Notes: generated from the letters alone by a model not told the origin. DNA of 64,000 nucleotides from Streptomyces canus (GCF_030816965.1 NZ_JAUSYQ010000002.1:1364001-1428000), one strand, 5' to 3'. Shown: positions 8,821 through 17,827, counted from the stretch's first letter. Made by a program: numbers and translations.

Positions 8821-9036
8821 TCACCCGGTGTGGCCGTCCAGGGCCGTGCCGGAGGAGTCGGCGGTGAGATGAGGGGCGGGGGCGGCCTTTGCCGTTCCCG
8901 CTCCGAGCGACGGGGTGACGGCGGCGCCCGCCCCCGCGGTACCGACCAGGCTCAGCGCGTGCCGCCGACTGACCCCCGCGGGGGCCTTCGCCGACCCGTC
9001 CGATGTGCCCCCCCGGATCATCAAGGACAGGGGCAT
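8821..9036 (-). pseudogene. Orphan Tat-type signal peptide, probable remnant of a secreted enzyme gene
   Basis: A 71-codon reading frame whose middle is a recognisable Tat signal (SRRHALSLVGTAGAG then GAGTAKAAPAP, with an AKA-A cleavage region near residue 51). Translation stops after only about 20 mature residues. Secreted glycosidases and esterases of Streptomyces often start this way, so the likeliest reading is the 5' end of a gene whose body was deleted, placed between the alpha-galactosidase and the second lacI. A genuine small secreted peptide cannot be excluded. Confidence 0.4.
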
Positions 9037-9094
9037 CGAGTCATACCGGCCCCGAAAGCCACGAGCCCGAACCGGGCTTTTCAGGCGGTCGCGG

Positions 9095-11203
9095 TCAGGC
9101 GGTCGCGGCCAGCCTGAGGAGTACGGCCGTGTCGGTGCGCGGCAAGCCGACGGTGAGCTTCCCCTCGGCCGCGTCCCACTCCACCGTGGCGTCGGCCGTC
9201 GTGGGCTGGAGCACCTCCGGCCGCGACTCGACGCCCCGCAGGTGGGCCAGCGTGAGCGTACGGCTCTCCGGAGCGCCGGCCCGCTCCCGTCGCCACACCG
9301 CGACGAGCGTCGCATCGCGGCCCCGCAGCCCGTGGGCGATCCAGGCGTCCTCCCAGTCCGGCAGGCCCAGCGGCCAGACGGGACGGGCGTCGGCGATCTC
9401 CGGCCGGATGTCCTTGTACACCCGGATCGCGGAGCGGACGAGCTCGAACTGCTCGTCGTTCATGCGGTCGAGGAAGCCGGAGAGGTGGATCCGGCCCAGC
9501 AGAGCGCCGGTGAGCGTGAACGCGATCCGGTCGGGGGTGTGGTCGGGCTGCGGGTAGGCCCACACCGCAGCCTGTTCGGGGGCCACGGCGGTGGCGGCGG
9601 CCGCGGCGATGGGCGGGTAGCGCAGCAGGTCCTGCTGGTCGCTGGTGGACTGGAGCTGGGTGACGGCGAGTTGGGCGTAGTCCATGCGCAGACCACCGGA
9701 GCCGCAGTTCTCCAGGACCAGGCCGGGATGCCGGTCCAGGAGGGCGGACATCCAGTCGAGGTGGGCGCGGTGGTGGCCCAGCAGACCGGCGCCGGGACTC
9801 TCCGGGCCGTTCTCCGTGCCGGGTCCGATGTTGATGTTGTAGTCGAGCTTGAGGTACCCGACGCCCCACTCTCCGACCAGCCGGTCCACGACGGCGTCGA
9901 GGTGGGCCCGGGCGGCGGGGTGGCGCAGGTCCAGGTGGTACCGGCCGTGTTCCGTCACGCGCAGGCCGCCGCGCCTAAAGAACGCCTCGGGCGGCAGGGT
10001 GTCGGCCAACGGGCTGCGCACGCCCACGACTTCGGGCTCCAGCCACAGCCCCGGGACCATGCCGTGCCCCCGGATCGCGTCCAGCACCTCCTGGATGCCG
10101 CCGGGGAAACGGCCCCGGGCGGGCTGCCACGCGCCGACGGCGTCCCACCAGCCCTGGGCGTCGTCGTCGTACCACCCGGCGTCGATGACGAAGACCTCGG
10201 CGCCGGCCGTCCCCGCAGCCTCGATGAGAGGCAGGAGCTTGTCGGTGGTCGGGTCGCCCATGAGGGTGTTCATGTAGTCGTTGTAGATCACCGGCAGGGC
10301 GCGGTGGTCGGGGTGGTCGCGGCGGATCTGCCTGCGGTAGTCGGTGAGTTCACCGAAGGCGGCGTCGAGGCCGCCCGTCTCGGCGCGGACGAGGACGGCG
10401 GGAACGGTGTGGAAGTCCTCGCCGGGCGCGAGGGTGTGCTGCCACTGGTGGTGGGCGTCGTCGGGGCCGAACAGGGCGACGTAGGCGGCGCCTTCGCGTT
10501 CGCCGGTCTCGAAGCGCCACCCCGCGCTGGACTCGATCTGCCACAGCCAGGCGCGGCCGGAGAGGTCGGTGAGCGCCCCCATCGGCAGGTGCCGGCCGGT
10601 GGACCAACTCCCTTGCGAGGAGCGCTCGAAGCAGCCGCGCCCCTCGTGACCGTGCGCGGACCGGTTCAGTGGGACGACCTGGTCACGGAAGGAGGCGTTG
10701 CGCCAACGGCACTCGGCGAGCCAGTCGTTGTCCGCCCAGTGCAGGGTCAGTCCGTCCAGACCGCCGCCCGCGTCGGTGATGCCGCCGACGGTCAGGGTGC
10801 TCACGCTCTCCAGCCGGAGGGGTGTGCTGCCCTCGTTGACCAGACGCACCTGCGAGCGCAGGAAACCGGCACCCGGAGCGGTCTCCAGCACCACCTCGGC
10901 GACCAGGCCGGTATCCGGGTCCGCGAGCCGGATCGTCGTACGCTCCCTGCCCCCCGCCCGGACCGTCTCGTGGTCGCGGTAGGTCAGGCGGTCGCCGATC
11001 GCGGTCTCGATGAAGCGCTCTCCCGACCACAGGCGTCCGTGCCCGGTGGCGGTGACCTCGACGAGGGGGACCAGACCGGCCCAGTCCTGGTCGGGCGCCC
11101 CCAGCCGGACCGAGCCCGTGGCGTCCAGGAGGGCGTGCAGCCTGAGCTCCGGGTGCGACCACAGGCGGGATCTCTCGAGTGTTCCGACGGCTGCGGTCAA
11201 CAC
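9095..11203 (-). CDS. Alpha-galactosidase, GH36
   Basis: 702 residues. Hydrolyses terminal alpha-1,6-galactosyl groups of melibiose, raffinose-type sugars or galactomannan side chains. Seen: a large beta-sandwich N-terminal region, then the GH36 barrel with VIDAGWYDDD, GMVPGLWLEPEVVG, the nucleophile in YLKLDYN (Asp454) and the acid/base in QLQSTSDQQD (Asp522). There is no signal peptide, so it is cytoplasmic. The GTG start at 11203 was preferred because GGAAGGGG lies 5 nt upstream; the ATGs at 11230 and 11245 lack a well-placed ribosome site and would put an operator inside the gene. It is divergent from an iclR gene with two palindromes in the shared gap. Confidence 0.93.
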   Translation of the reverse strand: MLTAAVGTLERSRLWSHPELRLHALLDATGSVRLGAPDQDWAGLVPLVEVTATGHGRLWSGERFIETAIGDRLTYRDHETVRAGGRERTTIRLADPDTGLVAEVVLETAPGAGFLRSQVRLVNEGSTPLRLESVSTLTVGGITDAGGGLDGLTLHWADNDWLAECRWRNASFRDQVVPLNRSAHGHEGRGCFERSSQGSWSTGRHLPMGALTDLSGRAWLWQIESSAGWRFETGEREGAAYVALFGPDDAHHQWQHTLAPGEDFHTVPAVLVRAETGGLDAAFGELTDYRRQIRRDHPDHRALPVIYNDYMNTLMGDPTTDKLLPLIEAAGTAGAEVFVIDAGWYDDDAQGWWDAVGAWQPARGRFPGGIQEVLDAIRGHGMVPGLWLEPEVVGVRSPLADTLPPEAFFRRGGLRVTEHGRYHLDLRHPAARAHLDAVVDRLVGEWGVGYLKLDYNINIGPGTENGPESPGAGLLGHHRAHLDWMSALLDRHPGLVLENCGSGGLRMDYAQLAVTQLQSTSDQQDLLRYPPIAAAAATAVAPEQAAVWAYPQPDHTPDRIAFTLTGALLGRIHLSGFLDRMNDEQFELVRSAIRVYKDIRPEIADARPVWPLGLPDWEDAWIAHGLRGRDATLVAVWRRERAGAPESRTLTLAHLRGVESRPEVLQPTTADATVEWDAAEGKLTVGLPRTDTAVLLRLAATA

Positions 11204-11230
11204 ACTTTCCCCTTCCGGCACGCCCGCCAT

Positions 11231-11271
11231 GTGACCAGTCACCATCCTCACATGCGTGTGACCGGTCACAC
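11231..11271. promoter_or_regulatory. Paired operator in the alpha-galactosidase/iclR divergent promoter
   Basis: Two related palindromes: GTGTGACCGGTCACAC (11256-11271, perfect 16 bp, central CpG) and GTGACCAGTCAC (11231-11242, arms GTGAC/GTCAC). Their centres are 27 bp apart. They lie 28-68 nt before the alpha-galactosidase GTG. The architecture resembles a LacI-family operator; the neighbouring LacI regulator is the first candidate, and the divergent IclR protein the second. Confidence 0.6.
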
Positions 11272-11350
11272 AAGCGTGCGCAGCGGGCGCCCGGCCTGCC
11301 CGAGGGCGACCGGTCCGACGGCTGTTGACCTGCTCGCATAGAGTTCCGCC

Positions 11351-12142
11351 ATGAGCAGCAACGGTTCCGAGCCCGGGGGCACGTCGAGCGGCGGTGTGCA
11401 GTCCGTCGACCGGGCTGTCACCGTGCTGGAGATCCTCGCCCAGCGTGGTGAGGCAGGCGTCAGTGAAGTGGCCGAGGCGATCGACGTCCACAAGTCCACC
11501 GCGTTCCGTCTGCTGGGCGCGCTGGAGGCGCACGGGATGGTGGAGCAGGAGGGCGAGCGCGGGAAGTACCGCCTCGGCTTCGGCATCGTGCGGCTGGCCG
11601 GTGCGGTCACCGGGCGCATCGACGTCACCAAGCACGGCCGCGGGATCTGCGAGCGCCTCGCCGACAAACTGGGCGAGACGATGAACATCGCGGTCCTGGA
11701 GTCCCACCATGTGATCAACCTCGACCAGGTGCGCGGCCGGTCCGCCATCACCGCGCAGAACTGGGTCGGCCGGCTGACGCCGATGCACTGCACCTCGAGC
11801 GGCAAGGTCCTGCTCGCGCATCTCACGGAGCAGCGCCGGGACGAGCTCGTCGCCGCGGCCGGGCTCGACCGGATGACCGCCCGCACGCTGACCTCGCGGC
11901 AGAAGCTGGAGGCGGAGCTGGTCCGGGTCCGCGAGCAGGGCTACGCCCTGACGGTCGAGGAGTACGAGGAGGGTCTCAACGCCATGGCAGCGCCGGTTCG
12001 TTCCGGCGACGGCAAGGTCGTCGCCGCCCTCACCGTCTCGGGCCCCGCCTTCCGTCTCACCGAGGAGCGGATGCACGAGCTGGCACCGGTGCTGATCGAG
12101 GGCGCCGACGAACTCAGCCACCGGCTCGGCTACTTGGGCTGA
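11351..12142 (+). CDS. IclR-family regulator, paralogue 1
   Basis: 263 residues. N-terminal winged helix-turn-helix (AQRGEAGVSEVAEAIDVHK, recognition region STAFRLLGALEA, about residues 30-70) and a C-terminal IclR effector domain (residues about 95-255; ENAMAAPVR-like GLNAMAAPVRSGDG and HCTSSGKVLLA). It is closely similar along its whole length to the IclR protein at 32198-32995, and the recognition segment DVHKSTAFRLLGALEA is identical. No Shine-Dalgarno precedes the ATG, while a CATAGA -10-like hexamer lies 8 nt before it, so a leaderless transcript is likely. It lies convergent to the dimethylglycine oxidase gene and divergent from the alpha-galactosidase. Probable regulator of betaine catabolism; a role on the alpha-galactosidase is possible. 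Confidence 0.9.
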   Translation: MSSNGSEPGGTSSGGVQSVDRAVTVLEILAQRGEAGVSEVAEAIDVHKSTAFRLLGALEAHGMVEQEGERGKYRLGFGIVRLAGAVTGRIDVTKHGRGICERLADKLGETMNIAVLESHHVINLDQVRGRSAITAQNWVGRLTPMHCTSSGKVLLAHLTEQRRDELVAAAGLDRMTARTLTSRQKLEAELVRVREQGYALTVEEYEEGLNAMAAPVRSGDGKVVAALTVSGPAFRLTEERMHELAPVLIEGADELSHRLGYLG

Positions 12143-12144
12143 CA

Positions 12145-12165
12145 CCGGGCGTCGGGGGCGCCCGG
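12145..12165. terminator. Hairpin between iclR and dimethylglycine oxidase genes
   Basis: Inverted repeat CCGGGCG / CGCCCGG with a 7-nt loop in the 42-nt gap between the two convergent stops. The 7-bp stem is modest, so the call is tentative. Confidence 0.45.
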
Positions 12166-12184
12166 GACCGTGGCTATGACCCGC

Positions 12185-14623
12185 TCACCCCCGAAGGCGG
12201 GACATCGTCGGGTCGAACAGCGGCTCCTCGGCCACGACCGCCTCCACGCGCTGGTCGAAGTAACCGATGTGCAGCGCACGGCCGGCCACGGCGAGCTCCG
12301 CGGGCAGCCAGGCGTACGCGATGCCCTTGCCGATCGTGTGGCCGAAGGCCGCGCTGGTGACGTGACCGACCGGGCTCTGCCCGTCGTACACCGGCTCCTT
12401 GCCCATGACGACGGCCCGCGGGTCCTCGATCGTCAGGCAGGTCAGCTTGCGCCGCACGTCGGCCCTGCGTCGCTCCAGTGCCGCCTTCCCGACGAAGTCC
12501 TCCTTGTCGGCCTTGACGGCGAAGCCGACCCCGGCCTCGTACGGATCGTGCTCGTAGGTCATGTCGGTGCCGAAGGAGCGGTAGCCCTTCTCCAGGCGGA
12601 GGGTGTTGAAGGCGCCCCGGCCGGCGGCGATACCGCCCAGCGGGCGGGCGGCCCGCCACAGCGTGTCCCACAGCTTCAGGCCCTGGTCGGCGGTGGTGTA
12701 CAGCTCCCAGCCGAGCTCACCGACGTAGGAAAGGCGCATGGCCGTCACCGGGACGGACCCGATGTAAGCACGCTTGGCGCGGAAGTACTTCAGGCCCGCG
12801 GCCGAGAAGTCCTCGTCCGTGAGCGGCTGGAGGACGTCCCGGGCGAGCGGTCCCCACAGGCCGATACAGCAGGTACCGGGGGTGATGTCACGGACCTGGA
12901 CCGTGCCGTCGGCGGGGAGGTGGCGGGTGAACCAGTCGAGGTCGAGGTTGCCGTTGGCACCGACCTGGAAGAGGTCGGGGGCCAGCCGTGCGACGGTGAT
13001 GTCGCTGCGAATGCCTCCGTCGTGGTCCAGCAGCAAGGTGTACGTCACCGAGCCGACGGACTTGGCGACCTTGCCGGTGCACAGCCGCTCCAGGAAGTCG
13101 GCCGCTCCCCGCCCGCTCACCTCCAGGCGCTTGAGGGCCGTCATGTCGTACATCGCGACGGTCTCGCGGGTGGCCTGGGCCTCGGCACCGACGATCGGTG
13201 ACCAGTACCGCGCGGCCCAGTCGTTGGGGGTGACGATCGAACGGCCTTCCACCAGGCCCGCGTTGGCCTCGTACCAGTGCGGCCGCTCCCAGCCGTTCGC
13301 CTCCAGGAAGAAGGCGCCCAGCTCCTGCTGGCGGGCGTAGAAGGGGCTGGTGCGGAGCGGACGCGGGTCACCGGACGGCTGCAGCGGGTGCAGGATGTCG
13401 TAGACCTCCGCGAAGTTCTGGCAGTCGCGGGCCAGTACGTACTCCGGGGCGAGCTGGTGCGGCTCGAAGCGGTTGACGTCGCACTCGTGGAGGTCGAAGG
13501 AGGAGCAGTGGCCGTCGACCAGCCACTCGGCGAGGGCTCGTCCGACGCCGGCGGAGTGGGTGACCCAGACGGCCTCGGCGACCCAGAATCCCTTGACGTC
13601 CGGGGACTCGCCGAGAAGGGGCAGGCCGTCGGTGGTGAAGGAGAACAGGCCGTTGATGGCCTCCTCGATCTTGGCCTCGCGGGTGGCGGGGAGCAGGGAC
13701 TGCGTCTCGGTCCAGGCGTCCGCGAAGTCGTCCTCGGTGAACTTCAGGACCGATGGCATCCCGTCGGCCTCGTCGACGGAGAGGATCTCGTCGGCGGTGA
13801 TGGGCATGGGGCGGTGGCCGTAGTAGCCGATGCCGAGGGTGTCGTGGCGGTCGCGGTAGTAGAGGTCGGCGTCCTGGTGGCGCAGGATCGGGCGCACCGC
13901 CTCCTCGGTCTGGCCCGCGAGCGCCGGGACCGGGCCGGTCCAGGCGAGCTGGTGGGCGAGCGGGGTGAGCGGGAGGTTCATGCCGACCATGCGGGCGATT
14001 TTCGGGCCCCAGATGCCGGCGCAGCACACGACGATGTCGGCCTGCAGGTCGCCCTGGTCGGTGCGGACGCCCGTCACTTCCCCGTCGGCCCGGAGGACGT
14101 CGAGGACCTCGTGGCGGGCCAGGAACGTCACTCCGCGCTCGGTGGCCCGGCGGATCTGCGCCTCGACGGCGAGAACGGCCTTGGCGAGGCCGTCGGTCGG
14201 GATGTGGAGACCGGCGAGGACCCGGTCGCGGTTGACCAGGGGGTGTGTGTCGACGCACTCGTCGGCGGTCAGGATCCGCGACTCCACGCCCCAGGAGGTG
14301 AGCCAGCCCTGCCGGCGGTGGAGTTCGGTGACGCGCTCGGGTGTGGTCGCCACTTCGAGACCGCCGACCTGGAGGAAGCAGGGCTGTCCGTCGACGTCGA
14401 GCGAGCAGAACTTCTCGACGGTGTAGCGGGCCAGCTCGGTCATGGTCTTGGAGGAGTTGGCCTGGAAGACGAGGCCCGGGGCGTGCGAGGACGATCCCCC
14501 GGTGGCCGGGAGCGGGCCCTGGTCGACCACGGTCACCTCGGTCCAGCCGCGTGCGGAGATCTCGTCGGCGAGTGCCGCGCCGACGACGCCCGCTCCGATG
14601 ATGACCACTCGGGGTCCCGCCAT
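12185..14623 (-). CDS. Dimethylglycine oxidase/dehydrogenase (FAD and folate bifunctional)
   Basis: 812 residues. Oxidative demethylation of N,N-dimethylglycine to sarcosine, with the methyl carbon passed to tetrahydrofolate. Seen: N-terminal FAD fold (VVIIGAGVVGAALADEI), the SSHAPGLVFQ segment and QVGGLEVAT of the flavin half (residues 1 to about 420), then a GcvT/aminomethyltransferase-like half (YDMTALKRLEVSG, TYTLLLDHDGGIRSDITVA, RLSYVGELGWELY, LEKGYRSFGTDM). Length and order match Arthrobacter globiformis dimethylglycine oxidase (about 830 residues). A close alternative is sarcosine dehydrogenase; the betaine context favours dimethylglycine. GGAGGT lies 7 nt before the ATG. The palindrome GTTGC...GCAAC sits 19 nt upstream of the gene. 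Confidence 0.93.
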   Translation of the reverse strand: MAGPRVVIIGAGVVGAALADEISARGWTEVTVVDQGPLPATGGSSSHAPGLVFQANSSKTMTELARYTVEKFCSLDVDGQPCFLQVGGLEVATTPERVTELHRRQGWLTSWGVESRILTADECVDTHPLVNRDRVLAGLHIPTDGLAKAVLAVEAQIRRATERGVTFLARHEVLDVLRADGEVTGVRTDQGDLQADIVVCCAGIWGPKIARMVGMNLPLTPLAHQLAWTGPVPALAGQTEEAVRPILRHQDADLYYRDRHDTLGIGYYGHRPMPITADEILSVDEADGMPSVLKFTEDDFADAWTETQSLLPATREAKIEEAINGLFSFTTDGLPLLGESPDVKGFWVAEAVWVTHSAGVGRALAEWLVDGHCSSFDLHECDVNRFEPHQLAPEYVLARDCQNFAEVYDILHPLQPSGDPRPLRTSPFYARQQELGAFFLEANGWERPHWYEANAGLVEGRSIVTPNDWAARYWSPIVGAEAQATRETVAMYDMTALKRLEVSGRGAADFLERLCTGKVAKSVGSVTYTLLLDHDGGIRSDITVARLAPDLFQVGANGNLDLDWFTRHLPADGTVQVRDITPGTCCIGLWGPLARDVLQPLTDEDFSAAGLKYFRAKRAYIGSVPVTAMRLSYVGELGWELYTTADQGLKLWDTLWRAARPLGGIAAGRGAFNTLRLEKGYRSFGTDMTYEHDPYEAGVGFAVKADKEDFVGKAALERRRADVRRKLTCLTIEDPRAVVMGKEPVYDGQSPVGHVTSAAFGHTIGKGIAYAWLPAELAVAGRALHIGYFDQRVEAVVAEEPLFDPTMSRLRG

Positions 14624-14641
14624 CGCCGCACCTCCGGTTAA

Positions 14642-14658
14642 GTTGCTTTTTACGCAAC
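14642..14658. promoter_or_regulatory. Betaine-regulon palindrome (dimethylglycine oxidase promoter)
   Basis: GTTGCTTTTTACGCAAC, matching GTTGC-N5-ACGCAAC exactly at the outer arms. It begins 19 nt upstream of the oxidase ATG. A half-site GCGCAAC follows at 14671-14677. The same element precedes betB, betA, the Rieske operon and the second iclR gene; the presumed binder is one or both IclR paralogues. Confidence 0.7.
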
Positions 14659-14760
14659 ACGATTCAGGCTGCGCAACTCAATGTGCCCGCCGTGCCGGTG
14701 GGTGTCAAGAGGCCCTGAAAGGTCGGGGAAGGGCCGGGAAGCGACCCGGAAAACGGCAAT

Positions 14761-14800
14761 GCCCGGTGGGCGGCGCGCACCCGCGCGCCGCCCACCGGGC
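14761..14800 (-). terminator. Strong terminator of the betB-proVWX operon
   Basis: Perfect 18-bp stem (14761-14778 with 14783-14800) and a 4-nt loop, 39 nt beyond the proX stop. It also insulates the dimethylglycine oxidase promoter. Confidence 0.85.
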
Positions 14801-14838
14801 CTCGGGGTCAGGCTTGCCCGACCGGCCTGCCTGAGGGC

Positions 14839-15804
14839 TTACTTGACCCAGGCGTCGACCTTGTCGCGGTTGGCGTCGACCCACTTCTTGGCCGCCGCCT
14901 CCGGCGTCATCTTGTCCACCGCGATGTACTTGGCCACGGTGTTCTGGTCGTCGTTCGTCCAGTTGAACTTCTTCACCAGGTCGTAGGCAGGACTGGCGGA
15001 CTTCGCGAACTTCGCGCTGACGATCTTGTCGAGGTCGTAGACGGGATAGTCGCAGGCGACCTTGGCCGCATCGGCGTCGCAGCCCGACTTGTACGCGGGC
15101 AGGTCGACCTTGACCAGCGGTACCTCGGACAGGAACCACTGCGGCTCGTAGAAGTAGCCGATCACCCACTGCTTGTTCTTCTCGGCGTTGCGGTACGCCT
15201 GGATCAGCGCGGTCTCGCTGCCCGCGTACACCACCTTGAAGTCCAGCTTCAGGTTCTTCACCAGCGCCTCGTCGTTGGTGACGTACGACGGGTCGCCGTC
15301 CAGGAGCTGGCCCTTGCCGCCGGACTCCGAGGTCTTGAACTTCGCGGCGTACTTGTTGAGGTTCTTCCAGTCGGTGATGTCCGGGTGGGCCTTGGCCAGC
15401 CACGGCGGCACGTACCAGCCGATGATGCCCTTGTTGCCGGTCGAGCCGGCCTCCACGGCGGTCTTCTGCTGGGTGATGTACTTCTTCTTCAGGTCGTCGT
15501 GGCCCCAGTTCTCCAGGACGGCGTCGACCTCGCCGGTCCCGAAGCCCTGCCAGGCGATCTCCTCCTTGAGGTCCTTCTTGGTGACCTTGCATTTCAGGTC
15601 GTGCTCGGCGACGTACGCGACGACCGCCGCGTCGGCCTCGTAGCCCACCCACGGGTTGACCGCGAGGTTGAAGGTGCCGCACTTGCCGGAGCTGCCCGAG
15701 CCGCCGGCCTCCGAGGAGTCACCGACCTTCGCGCCGCCGCAGGCCGTGAGGGTGAGGCCGAGGACGGCCAGGCCGGCCGCGCCGGCTCGCCAGTGTCTTG
15801 CCAT
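14839..15804 (-). CDS. proX: Glycine betaine/choline-binding lipoprotein
   Basis: 321 residues. Lipoprotein signal with lipobox LTAC (residues 19-22), then an OpuAC/ProX-type substrate-binding domain (NLAVNPWVGYEADAAVVAYV, YEPQWFLSEVPLVKVDLP). Trp and Tyr residues of the WVGYEA and PPWL type form the aromatic cage that holds trimethylammonium in this family; exact cage residues were not verified. It captures betaine or choline outside the membrane for the ProW/ProV translocator encoded 13 nt upstream. GAGGAG precedes the ATG. Last gene of the betB-proV-proW-proX operon. Confidence 0.92.
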   Translation of the reverse strand: MARHWRAGAAGLAVLGLTLTACGGAKVGDSSEAGGSGSSGKCGTFNLAVNPWVGYEADAAVVAYVAEHDLKCKVTKKDLKEEIAWQGFGTGEVDAVLENWGHDDLKKKYITQQKTAVEAGSTGNKGIIGWYVPPWLAKAHPDITDWKNLNKYAAKFKTSESGGKGQLLDGDPSYVTNDEALVKNLKLDFKVVYAGSETALIQAYRNAEKNKQWVIGYFYEPQWFLSEVPLVKVDLPAYKSGCDADAAKVACDYPVYDLDKIVSAKFAKSASPAYDLVKKFNWTNDDQNTVAKYIAVDKMTPEAAAKKWVDANRDKVDAWVK

Positions 15805-15817
15805 CGTGTCGTGCTCC

Positions 15818-17827
15818 TCAATTACTGGTGCGGCGAGCCGCTGCTTGAGTGATCCGGTCGAACATGACGCCGAGCAGCACGATGGCGAGCCCGGCCGCCA
15901 GGCCCTTGCCGTACAGCTGTCCCTGCGAGAAGCCGGCCACCACGTCGTAGCCGAGGGCCCCGGCGCCGACCAGGCCGCCGACGACGACCATCGACAGCAC
16001 GTAGATCAGGCCCTGGTTGGTCGCGAGCGTCAGGGCGCTGCGGGCCATCGGGAGCTGGACCTTGGTGATGATCTGCCAGGTGTTGCACCCGGTGGAGGTC
16101 GCCGCCTCGACCGTGGCCGCGGGCACGGTCCGCACCCCGTCGGCGATGATCTTGATGGCGACCGGTGCCGCGTAGACGATCGCGGCGACGATCGCCGTGA
16201 ACCGGGTGGCGCCGAACAGGGCGAGGAACGGCACGAGATAGACGAACGGCGGCATGACCTGGGCCGCGTCGAGGGTGGGCCGCACCAGCCGGTCCGCCAG
16301 CGCGCTGCGTCCCATCCACACCCCGAAGACGACGCCGAGCACCATGACCAGCACGGTCGCCACGACGGTCGAGGCCAGCGTCGTCATACCGTCCGACCAC
16401 ACTCCGGTGGCGACCAGGAGTCCCACGCACACGGCGGTGGTGATGCCGGCGCGCCAGCCGCCCAGCACCACCGCGATCCCGATCAGGGCGGCGCCGACGA
16501 GCCACCACGGGGAGTCGGTCAGCAGCGTCTGGAAGGGGTTGAGCAGGCCGTTGGTGATGGCGTCGCGGAAACCGTTGGTCAGCCCCGACAGGTTGTCCTG
16601 CGCCCAGGTGGTCACGTTGTCGGCCGCTTTGGCGATGTTGCTGCCGGTGCTGCCGTCGCCGGGGAACTCGGCCGCCCACACGTAGGTGTGCGACAGATAC
16701 ACGAGTACGACCGCCACCACGCCCCCGGCAGCGAGCAGGGGCCGCCGCCACTTGAGGAAGGGGCGGCTGGAGCGCCGGGCCGCCTCCGCGCGTCCGCTCG
16801 CCGCGGTGGTGACCCTGTCCAGGACGATCGCCATGACGACGATGGCGAGGCCCGCGTTGAAGGCCGTACCGACGTCGAGGGACTGGAGGGCCTGCACGAC
16901 GGTCTTGCCGAGCCCGGGAGCGTCGATCAGGGCCGCGATGGCCACCATGGCCAGGGCGGCCATGACGGTCTGGTTGATGCCCATCACCACGGTCCGCTTG
17001 GACATCGGCAGCAGGACCTTCAGCAAGGACTGTCTGCGGGTGGCCCCCATGGAGGCGGCGGCCTCGACCGTCGTCGCGGGCACGGAACGGATGGCGTGCG
17101 CGGAGATGCGGATGGCCGGCGGTGCCGCGTAGATGACGGTGGCGATGGTGGCGGAGGCCCCGCCGATCAGGAAGAACAGGGTCAGCGGCGCCAGGTAGAC
17201 GAGGGTCGGCATCGTCTGCATGAAGTCGAGGAACGGGGTGACGATCCGGTTGGCCCGTTGCGACAGGCCCGCCCACACGCCCAGCGGGAGGGCGAACAGC
17301 AGCGCGACCAGGACCGCGGAGAGGGTCAGGGACAGGGTGTCCATGCTCTCCTGCCACAGGCCCTGGAGCCCGAGGAAGGTGAAGCCGGCCACGGCCAGCA
17401 GCGCGACCCGCCAGTTGGCCACCGCCCAGGAGACATAGCCGGCGAGGCCGACGACTCCGAGCCAGCCGATCTGCGGGAGCGGGCGGTCACCGGACGGCTG
17501 GGAGATCAGGTCCTGTACGAAGGTCACCAGGTTGTCGATGACCAGCCTGATCTCGTTGAAGCCGTACAGGAAGAGCGGGTTGGAGTTGCGGTTGGCGCCG
17601 ATGGAGTCGTTGACGTCGTTGAGCCAGCGGTGCAGATCGGTGAGGTCGGCCGCGGCCAGCGACAGGGTCTGCTTTCCGCGCAGTACGGCGAAGAGGACGA
17701 GCCAGACGACCAGGATCACGGCGACCACCATGGACCGGCTGATCCTGCGTACGGGGGCTACGGGCGGAGGCGGTTCGGCCTGCTTGGTCTGCCCCGGATT
17801 CCCGGGTTTCTCCATGACGACGGTCAT
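15818..17827 (-). CDS. proW: Glycine betaine/choline ABC permease, tandem-fused double ProW
   Basis: 669 residues, about twice the usual OpuAB/ProW length of roughly 280-350. Two homologous permease halves are visible, each with its own EAA-type loop: TTVEAAASMGATRRQSLLKVLLPMSK in the first half and ATVEAATSTGCNTWQIITKVQLPMAR in the second (only key residues matter: EAA...G...P). A single chain could therefore supply both halves of the pore. The ATG shares one base with the proV stop (TGATG), a sign of coupled translation. The start at MTVVMEK follows from that overlap; the upstream in-frame extension is Arg-rich shadow of proV. Confidence 0.93.
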   Translation of the reverse strand: MTVVMEKPGNPGQTKQAEPPPPVAPVRRISRSMVVAVILVVWLVLFAVLRGKQTLSLAAADLTDLHRWLNDVNDSIGANRNSNPLFLYGFNEIRLVIDNLVTFVQDLISQPSGDRPLPQIGWLGVVGLAGYVSWAVANWRVALLAVAGFTFLGLQGLWQESMDTLSLTLSAVLVALLFALPLGVWAGLSQRANRIVTPFLDFMQTMPTLVYLAPLTLFFLIGGASATIATVIYAAPPAIRISAHAIRSVPATTVEAAASMGATRRQSLLKVLLPMSKRTVVMGINQTVMAALAMVAIAALIDAPGLGKTVVQALQSLDVGTAFNAGLAIVVMAIVLDRVTTAASGRAEAARRSSRPFLKWRRPLLAAGGVVAVVLVYLSHTYVWAAEFPGDGSTGSNIAKAADNVTTWAQDNLSGLTNGFRDAITNGLLNPFQTLLTDSPWWLVGAALIGIAVVLGGWRAGITTAVCVGLLVATGVWSDGMTTLASTVVATVLVMVLGVVFGVWMGRSALADRLVRPTLDAAQVMPPFVYLVPFLALFGATRFTAIVAAIVYAAPVAIKIIADGVRTVPAATVEAATSTGCNTWQIITKVQLPMARSALTLATNQGLIYVLSMVVVGGLVGAGALGYDVVAGFSQGQLYGKGLAAGLAIVLLGVMFDRITQAAARRTSN

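Noticed and set aside
11324..11340. A betaine-regulon palindrome before the first iclR (GTTGACCTGCTCGCATA)
   Set aside because: The right arm matches too poorly to separate from background.
9095..12145. A 1016-residue minus-strand protein running from the alpha-galactosidase back through the iclR gene
   Set aside because: The extra N-terminal 300 residues are the antisense of a clear IclR protein, and a well-placed ribosome site sets the start at 11203.
12170..14641. Plus-strand open frames opposite dimethylglycine oxidase
   Set aside because: The minus strand shows complete FAD and folate-domain motifs with a ribosome site; the plus frames show neither.
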